Assembly (NCBI GenBank): GCA_938036585.1
Contig: CALHQN010000198.1
Span: forward strand, 1-10,839
Direction of reading: 5' to 3'
Length of the DNA stretch: 10,839 nt
Source: an uncultured Campylobacter sp.
Lineage (GTDB): Bacteria; Campylobacterota; Campylobacteria; Campylobacterales; Campylobacteraceae
Shown: piece after piece, positions 6,651 to 10,839 of the stretch
How the letters are laid out: every line of letters starts with the position of its first letter
How positions within the stretch are numbered: position 1 is the stretch's first letter
The notes under the pieces: model-generated
What the model saw: only the letters and a program-made list of their open reading frames with translations
What the model was told of the DNA's origin: nothing
Databases searched by the model: none
Position numbers and translations under genes: made by a program

Positions 6651-8005
6651 AATCTTACATCGACGGCTTGCTGCTAAATTTAAAGCGCGCCAATCCCGGC
6701 CAGGAGGTCTTTATCCAAGCATCGACCGAGATTTTATACTCGCTCATACCGCTTCTAAAGCGCGACGAGCGATATGTGAAAAACAAAATTTTAGAGCGCA
6801 TTTTAGCGCCCGAGCGCACGATGATGTTTCGCGTCGTCTATATGAGCGACGACGGCGAGCCCTGCGTGCATACGGGATACCGCATAGAGTTCAACTCCGC
6901 TCTGGGCCCTTACAAAGGCGGTCTGCGCTTTCATCCGAGTGTAAATTTGGGCGTTTTGAAATTCTTAGGCTTTGAACAAATTTTTAAAAATTCCCTCACG
7001 GGTCTTAATATCGGCGGCGCAAAAGGGGGCGCAAATTTCGATCCCAAGGGCAAGAGCGACGGCGAGATTATGAGATTTTGCCAAGCTTTTATGCTTGAAC
7101 TTCACCGCCTAATCAGCTCCAATACCGACGTGCCCGCAGGCGACATCGGCGTGGGCGGTCGCGAGATCGGCTATATGTACGGCGCGTATAAAAAGCTCAC
7201 CCGCAGATTCGACGGCGCGCTTACGGGCAAGGGGTTAAGCTGGGGCGGAAGTCTTGCGCGCACCGAGGCTACGGGCTACGGCTCGGTATATTTTGCAAAC
7301 GAGATGCTAGCTACCAGGGGCGATTCGCTGCACGGCAAAATTTGCACGATCTCGGGCGCCGGCAACGTCGCGATCTACACCGCCGAAAAGCTCTATCAAA
7401 TGCAGGCTAAGCCCGTCACCGTAAGCGATTCCACGGGCTTTATCTATGACGCCGATGGAATAGACGTGGCGCTTCTTAAAAAGCTAAAAGAGCAGCTGCG
7501 CGTAGGGCTTATTGAATATACCAAAGAACGTCCCGGCGCAAAATTTACCCCCGCAAGCGCCTATCCCGCAGGCCGCAACGGCGTGTGGAGCGTGCCGTGC
7601 GACGCGGCATTTCCGAGCGCTACGCAAAACGAGCTTAATCTGGACGATGCACGAACTCTTTACGCCAACGGATGCCGCATGGTTTGCGAGGGCGCGAATA
7701 TGCCCAGCACGCTCGAGGCGGTCGATTTTATGCTCACGCAAAAGGATCTTCTTTTCGGTCCTGCGAAAGCGGCAAATGCGGGCGGCGTGGCTACGAGCGG
7801 GCTTGAGATGGCGCAAAACGCGCAGATGGCGTCGTGGAGCTTCGAGGAGGTCGATGGCAAGCTGCGCGAGATCATGCGCCACATATTTCGCACCAGCTAC
7901 GAGACTTCGAAGGAATTCGGCGCTGAGGGCAATCTCGTGCTGGGCTCGAATATCGCGGGCTTTCGCCGCGTGGCCGACGCGATGCTGGATCAAGGGCTGG
8001 TTTAG
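6647..8005 (+). CDS. gdhA: NADP-type glutamate dehydrogenase
   Basis: Interconverts 2-oxoglutarate plus ammonium and glutamate in the cytoplasm. Motifs appear in the expected order: GPYKGGLRFH (87-96, substrate Lys90), NIGGAKGGANFDPKG (121-135, catalytic Lys126), DVPAGDIGVGGREIG (161-175, catalytic Asp166), LTGKGLSWGGSLARTEATGYG (192-212) and the Rossmann turn SGAGNVA (236-242). Length (452 aa) is that of the hexameric NADP-dependent small type such as E. coli GdhA, which usually works in the ammonium-assimilating direction. The cofactor is inferred from that similarity. ATG overlaps the mqnA stop and has AAAGGAGGGG, the strongest Shine-Dalgarno in the window. A long opposite-strand frame within it is a GC-driven shadow. 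The gene ends at a good intrinsic terminator. Confidence 0.95.
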   Translation: MKSYIDGLLLNLKRANPGQEVFIQASTEILYSLIPLLKRDERYVKNKILERILAPERTMMFRVVYMSDDGEPCVHTGYRIEFNSALGPYKGGLRFHPSVNLGVLKFLGFEQIFKNSLTGLNIGGAKGGANFDPKGKSDGEIMRFCQAFMLELHRLISSNTDVPAGDIGVGGREIGYMYGAYKKLTRRFDGALTGKGLSWGGSLARTEATGYGSVYFANEMLATRGDSLHGKICTISGAGNVAIYTAEKLYQMQAKPVTVSDSTGFIYDADGIDVALLKKLKEQLRVGLIEYTKERPGAKFTPASAYPAGRNGVWSVPCDAAFPSATQNELNLDDARTLYANGCRMVCEGANMPSTLEAVDFMLTQKDLLFGPAKAANAGGVATSGLEMAQNAQMASWSFEEVDGKLREIMRHIFRTSYETSKEFGAEGNLVLGSNIAGFRRVADAMLDQGLV

Positions 8006-8031
8006 GCCTGCTTATCGCGCCCAAAGCCGCG

Positions 8032-8076
8032 GCTCGCTTTTAAATTTAAACTCTTTAAATTTACGGCGAGCTTTTT
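8032..8076 (+). terminator. intrinsic terminator of the mqnA-gdhA operon
   Basis: GCTCGC (8032-8037) pairs with GCGAGC (8066-8071), and TAAATTTAAA (8041-8050) pairs with TTTAAATTTA (8054-8063) around a CTC loop, with a small internal loop (TTT against CG). Five T residues follow at 8072-8076. It starts 27 nt after the gdhA stop. Confidence 0.75.
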
Positions 8077-8453
8077 GGCTGCGGAGGGCTTGATAAAATT
8101 TCAATCGTTTGCGCCGAGGATATAACCGCTCATCGATATGCTTTGTGCGTCTTGCGTTGGTATCGTGCGCGCTGTGTAAATTTTAAATGGCACTCAGGCG
8201 CAATGCGGTTTTAAAATTTTAGCTCGTCATAGCGTCGCTTTTAAATTTAACTGCAAGCGCGCAAAGTCCGCTTCCGCCAAATTTTATCTTTAAATTTGGC
8301 GGGTAAATTTTGCCAGTTAAATTTAGCTTTGAAATTTGACGTTTAAAATTTAGCTCGAAGCCGCTTTCAAATTTAGCTTAAATTTTATCTTAAATCGCCC
8401 ACGCAGCGCGTAAATTTAAACCGAGCACGGGCTGAGCGTTTACCGCAGTTTGG
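8077..8453. other. gene-free stretch packed with AAATTT hexamers
   Basis: No reading frame with a ribosome site, no tRNA and no known RNA is recognisable between the gdhA terminator and the DUF4197 promoter. What stands out is repeated AAATTT, often as TAAATTTAGC or TTTAAATTT, alternating with GC-rich spacers: about 15 copies by hand count between 8006 and 8457. Because AAATTT is self-complementary, many local hairpins are possible, for example AAATTTTAAA (8178-8187) with TTTAAAATTT (8210-8219). Confidence 0.6.
8274..8302. repeat. perfect 11-bp inverted repeat in the AAATTT-rich gap
   Basis: CCGCCAAATTT (8274-8284) and AAATTTGGCGG (8292-8302) flank a 7-nt loop (TATCTTT). No T-run follows on either strand, so it does not look like a plain terminator; it could be a palindromic protein site or part of a small RNA. 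Confidence 0.65.
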
Positions 8454-8459
8454 CATAAT
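8454..8459 (+). promoter_or_regulatory. possible -10 box (CATAAT) for the DUF4197 gene
   Basis: CATAAT follows TTTGG and would start transcription near 8466, leaving a leader of about 22 nt with the AAAGG ribosome site. It overlaps the alternative upstream ATG at 8458, which would then be untranscribed or almost at the 5' end, supporting the later start. No strong -35 is seen. Confidence 0.35.
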
Positions 8460-8475
8460 GGCGCAAATTTTATCC

Positions 8476-8480
8476 AAAGG
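8476..8480 (+). promoter_or_regulatory. ribosome binding site deciding the DUF4197 start
   Basis: AAAGG ends 7 nt before ATG 8488. The upstream in-frame ATG at 8458 has no purine-rich site in front of it. Confidence 0.65.
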
Positions 8481-8487
8481 TTGCAAT

Positions 8488-9219
8488 ATGAAAAAATTTA
8501 TGGTTTTACTCGCCGCTGCGTCGTTGTCGCTTGCGCATGCGGACGTAACTGATATCCTAAAGCAGGGCGCGGACGTGCTCGGTGCGACTCAGAGCGGAAA
8601 CTACAAAGAGCTGCTCGCCTCGGCTACGAACCGCGCCGTAGCCGAGCTTGCCAAGGGCTACATCCACAGCAAGACCGCTAAAATCGAGCTTCCTCCTTCG
8701 CTGAAAGCTGCTGCGAAGCTTGCGAGAAAGGTGGGCGGCGATAAATGGGAGCGCGAGCTCGTCGTGAGTATGAACGATGCCGCTACCAAGGCGGTGAGCG
8801 GTGCGAGCAAGATATTTTTGCAAGATCTGAAATCGATGAGCGATGCCGACGTTAAAAAGCTCATCGGCGGCGGCGACACCGCGCTTAGCGAGTATTTGCA
8901 GAGTAAATCGGGCGCGAAGCTGCGGGCGGTTTTCAGACCGATCGTAAGCGATATGATGAGCAAAAACAGCTTCGCGACGGCGTATAATGGGCTAAATTCC
9001 TTCGCGCAAAACAAGATCGCGGGCAATGAAGCGGTGCAAAACATCGCGCGCGGGCTGGGCGCGAGCGAGTATCTGCCTAAGCAGGGCGAGGATTTGAACG
9101 ATTACATAACGCAAAAGACGCTGGATGGGCTGTTTGCGGTAATGAGGGAAAAAGAAAGCGCGCTTCGCGGTAGCGCCGTCGGCAAAGGTGCTGGGATTTT
9201 AGGCAAGGTGATTAAATAA
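8488..9219 (+). CDS. exported DUF4197 family protein
   Basis: A 243-aa protein with a Sec signal peptide (MKKFMVLLAAASLSLAHA, cleavage after residue 18), so it acts in the periplasm or envelope. The mature part matches my memory of DUF4197: DILKQGADVL, a helix with ATNRAVAELAKGY, then KIELPPSLKAAAKLARKVGG, VVSMNDAATKAVSGASKIF, MSDADVKKLIGGGDTALSEY, FRPIVSDMM and a C-terminal helix LDGLFAVMREKESALR. It is mostly helical and no function is established. ATG 8488 is chosen over in-frame ATG 8458: AAAGG lies 7 nt upstream, and the longer form would bury the signal peptide behind ten extra residues. It stands alone between two gene-poor gaps, so it is probably monocistronic. Confidence 0.85.
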   Translation: MKKFMVLLAAASLSLAHADVTDILKQGADVLGATQSGNYKELLASATNRAVAELAKGYIHSKTAKIELPPSLKAAAKLARKVGGDKWERELVVSMNDAATKAVSGASKIFLQDLKSMSDADVKKLIGGGDTALSEYLQSKSGAKLRAVFRPIVSDMMSKNSFATAYNGLNSFAQNKIAGNEAVQNIARGLGASEYLPKQGEDLNDYITQKTLDGLFAVMREKESALRGSAVGKGAGILGKVIK

Positions 9220-9670
9220 AGCTCACGGCGAGGCTTTGGCGTAAATTTCGCCGTATAGCTAGCTGCTTCCTGTTGCTTCGCGCTGCCGCCCGCGTAGTCT
9301 AAAGCTGCGCGCAAAGTGCCCGCTCGCGCGAAGCGGCTGCTTGCGGCAAATCATCGGGCGCGCGGCGAAATTTAGAAGTTCGTTTACCGCGCTTGGAGCT
9401 TGTTTGCTTAAGACGATAATCTTAGCGCGGAGTTTAATCCGCGAAATTTGAAACTGTAAAATTTAGAAATTTAGCAAGACGCAAAGGATTTGAAATTTTA
9501 AAATTTCACGCGGAGTTTTAGAAATTCGTGCGGCAATTGAATGCGCGTATATCTAGCGTCTGAAATTTTACAAAGCGACGGAGTATCGGAAAGTATGGCG
9601 GTAGCCGATAAAAGAGCAAGGGTAAAGAAAGAAAGCCGTCTTGTAAATTTCATCGTTTTTATATCTCTCT
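9220..9670. other. gene-poor stretch and composition boundary
   Basis: No convincing gene. The first part is GC-rich with scattered inverted repeats: ACGGCGA (9225-9231) with TCGCCGT (9248-9254), and CGCGGA (9426-9431) with TCCGCG (9438-9443). The first lies 5 nt past the DUF4197 stop and could end its transcript, but no T-run follows. About seven AAATTT copies lie between 9243 and 9510. From about 9640 the DNA turns AT-rich, marking the start of the accessory segment. No attachment site, tRNA or transposase is visible at this border. Confidence 0.5.
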
Positions 9671-9835
9671 TTATTGTTCCACAAAACCCGGTTTACTCAT
9701 TAGTCCTATTATTTTCCTTATTTCCTTAAGCGTTCTATTATGGACATTAGCTTTCTTGTAAGCTCTACCTTCAGCAGCAATATATCTTACTAAATTTATA
9801 CCTTTCATATCTGTTACTATCAATAGTTTACTCAA
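9671..9835 (-). CDS. small unidentified protein, TTG start, coupled to the immunity-like gene
   Basis: A 54-aa frame starting at TTG (9833-9835) and ending at TAA (9671-9673). The TTG overlaps the stop of the upstream gene as TTGA, and AAGGAAAGG (9839-9847) stands at normal distance, so translation by re-initiation is likely. The product begins MSKLLIVTDMKGINLVRY and has a basic middle (GRAYKKANVHNRTLKEIRK), pI clearly high; no signal peptide or membrane segment. An in-frame ATG at codon 10 could be an alternative start (45 aa), but it lacks such a site. AT content matches the gene upstream. I recognise no family; it may be a small accessory protein or the remnant of a toxin or immunity gene. 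Confidence 0.5.
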   Translation of the reverse strand: MSKLLIVTDMKGINLVRYIAAEGRAYKKANVHNRTLKEIRKIIGLMSKPGFVEQ

Positions 9836-10638
9836 AAGCCTTTCCTTTTATTTTTAAATTTTAATCTCTTTCGCTTAATTTTTATAAAATTTTCCAACTG
9901 CTTATCGGTAAAATTTAAAATCTCTTTCCGGTTTTGCAAATTTACATAGGTGTGCCTTATATCACAGCACCTATAAAAAATATATTTCCAATTTTTAATT
10001 AGCCAGTCTGCTTCTACCATATTTTTATCTGTTTTAAATAAAAACGGCAAAACCCATAAACCCGCCTTGTAGCCGCTAATTACGACCAATTTTATAAAAT
10101 TTACTCCATCATCGTCTTTTGCTTTTACTACGACAAAATTTACATTTTTCTCATATGGATAGCAGGATTTTCTACATTCGATAATATCTCCGACCTCGAT
10201 CTTTCCGCGAAATTTCAAGAGAGGAATACTAAATTTTTTCATTAGATTTCTCTTTATGCGTCTATTGCGTCCGAATTTATCCCTAGGTTTTGTCAGTCTG
10301 AAACCAGGGATTGTTTCGTCGCAATCTTCTTTGTAATCTTCTAATTCATCGCTACTAAGATAATTATCGGAGCATATAAATACCTCCTGGGGGATCGCAT
10401 TGATGCCGAAATTTGCTAAATTACGAATCAATTGCTCCTTGTCCACGACAAATCCCGCTTTGCTTGATAGCATCTCGCTAGGAAGCTCAAAATATCTGGT
10501 ATCTTTTAAATTTAAAAGGCAAGGATTTTCTGTCCAGAAACAGCGCTCATCGCAGACCATAAGCTCATCGTCGTTAAATTTTATAATATCGCCTCTTTGT
10601 AAATCATTGTCGAAGGTTGATATTGGTAAGATGGTCAT
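9832..10638 (-). CDS. Imm45-like immunity protein with an apparent second, degenerate copy of the domain
   Basis: A 268-aa soluble protein. The C-terminal half reads like the Imm45 family of polymorphic-toxin immunity proteins as I remember it: VGDIIECRKSCYPYEKNVNF (149-168), VVISGYKAGLWVLP (185-198), EADWLIKNWKYIFY (209-222), then CDIRHTYVNL. The N-terminal half repeats the landmarks weakly: RGDIIKF (15-21), SSKAGF (58-63) and KEQLIRNLANF (67-77), joined by an acidic (95-108) and then a basic (113-131) linker. The tail is strongly basic. Imm45 proteins are thought to neutralise toxins delivered between bacteria; no toxin lies next to it within the window. ATG has AAAGGA 7 nt upstream. The DNA is far more AT-rich than the core genes, consistent with transfer. 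Full assignment rests on remembered motifs only. Confidence 0.6.
   Translation of the reverse strand: MTILPISTFDNDLQRGDIIKFNDDELMVCDERCFWTENPCLLNLKDTRYFELPSEMLSSKAGFVVDKEQLIRNLANFGINAIPQEVFICSDNYLSSDELEDYKEDCDETIPGFRLTKPRDKFGRNRRIKRNLMKKFSIPLLKFRGKIEVGDIIECRKSCYPYEKNVNFVVVKAKDDDGVNFIKLVVISGYKAGLWVLPFLFKTDKNMVEADWLIKNWKYIFYRCCDIRHTYVNLQNRKEILNFTDKQLENFIKIKRKRLKFKNKRKGF
9839..9847 (-). promoter_or_regulatory. ribosome binding site supporting the TTG start at 9835
   Basis: AAGGAAAGG on the minus strand; the GGA core ends 7 nt before TTG. It lies within the last codons of the upstream gene, the usual arrangement for coupled genes. Confidence 0.5.
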
Positions 10639-10691
10639 TTAAAGTCCTTTTTGCTTGCTAGATTAAACATGTTCATAATAAATTTTCGTTA

Positions 10692-10697
10692 TTTATA
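10692..10697 (-). promoter_or_regulatory. possible -10 box (TATAAA) for the immunity-like gene
   Basis: On the minus strand ATTATAAAT lies in the 68-nt gap before the immunity-like gene, giving a leader of roughly 47 nt. AT-rich surroundings make chance matches common. Confidence 0.3.
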
Positions 10698-10706
10698 ATC
10701 GCTAAA

Positions 10707-10839
10707 TTACACCTCTATAACTATATCCTTATATCTTTCATAAAGCCTCGGTTCCAAAATTTTATCACAATACTCTTTGCCCACATTAGTCATACATATC
10801 CAATGGCTAAATCTGCTCCATGTGTTAGGGTTTTTCCAA
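10707..10839 (-). CDS. C-terminal end of an unidentified gene entering from the right edge (partial)
   Basis: On the minus strand a frame is open from the window edge to TAA at 10707-10709, about 43 residues, with no internal stop. It reads WKNPNTWSRFSHWICMTNVG then KEYCDKILEPRLYERYKDIV and ends IEV. The rich mix of Trp, Cys and charged residues looks like real protein. It is followed after 68 nt by the immunity-like gene in the same direction, so the two could share a transcript. Family not recognised; a toxin, another immunity protein or a phage gene are all possible. Confidence 0.5.
   Translation of the reverse strand, partial: WKNPNTWSRFSHWICMTNVGKEYCDKILEPRLYERYKDIVIEV

Noticed and set aside
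7484..8093. Long frames on both strands inside and across the end of gdhA (169 aa minus, 193 aa plus)
   Set aside because: They overlap the clear GdhA coding sequence, have arginine/alanine-rich compositions typical of shadow frames in GC-rich DNA, and lack ribosome sites.
8130..8220. Possible structured RNA (SRP, 6S or similar) in the gap after gdhA
   Set aside because: No conserved core sequence or long consistent stem could be found; pairing comes mostly from AAATTT self-complementarity.
9426..9443. Short palindrome CGCGGA...TCCGCG as a terminator
   Set aside because: Six base pairs only, no T-run, and more than 200 nt from the nearest gene end.
9541..9729. 62-aa plus-strand frame with a hydrophobic C-terminal end
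   Set aside because: No ribosome site before its ATG. It spans the composition border, and its last 59 nt run opposite the better supported 54-aa minus-strand gene. The hydrophobic tail comes from T-rich DNA.
1..10839. CRISPR arrays, insertion sequences, tRNA or rRNA genes
   Set aside because: No regularly spaced repeats, transposase frames with terminal inverted repeats, or cloverleaf sequences were seen on either strand.

Overview
The window looks like a chromosome segment of a Campylobacter species (Campylobacterota). The core genes are about half G+C by eye and full of AAATTT strings, which suggests one of the higher-GC, mostly oral or enteric species rather than C. jejuni; the species cannot be fixed from this alone. 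Three observations support the genus. A SurA-like periplasmic chaperone, a glutamyl-tRNA synthetase and a malic enzyme sit in the same divergent order as I remember for C. jejuni Cj1289, Cj1288c (gltX2) and Cj1287c. A futalosine-pathway MqnA gene lies close by. Several operons are tightly packed with overlapping ends.

Layout. Positions 1-230 hold the 3' end of an AT-rich gene that reads like the C-terminus of a HerA/DUF87-type P-loop ATPase. Positions 400-1290 (minus) encode the SurA-like chaperone. It is divergent from a plus-strand run: gltX (1385-2764), malic enzyme (2766-4022), nicotinate phosphoribosyltransferase (4067-5515) and a small MliC-like lipoprotein (5508-5879). An attenuator-like hairpin region separates this run from a coupled pair, mqnA (5958-6650) and glutamate dehydrogenase (6647-8005), which ends at a good intrinsic terminator. 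A gene-free stretch of about 480 bp, very dense in AAATTT, precedes an exported DUF4197 protein (8488-9219). A second gene-poor stretch follows.

From about 9640 the composition turns AT-rich and coding switches to the minus strand. Reading leftward there is the tail of an unidentified gene entering from the right edge (10707-10839). Next comes a 268-aa protein whose C-terminal half resembles the Imm45 immunity family and whose N-terminal half looks like a degenerate second copy. Last is a 54-aa protein starting at TTG and overlapping the immunity-like stop codon; I recognise no family for it.

How the genes fit together. The core block is housekeeping: charging of tRNA, a C4-to-pyruvate step, NAD salvage, menaquinone synthesis through futalosine, ammonium/glutamate interconversion, and envelope upkeep (chaperone, lipoprotein, DUF4197). 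Both ends run into AT-rich accessory DNA: a possible defence or DNA-processing ATPase on the left and a probable toxin-immunity remnant or array on the right. The best leads are the two mutually exclusive RNA hairpins in front of mqnA, the duplicated Imm45-like protein, and the overlapping TTG-started small gene.
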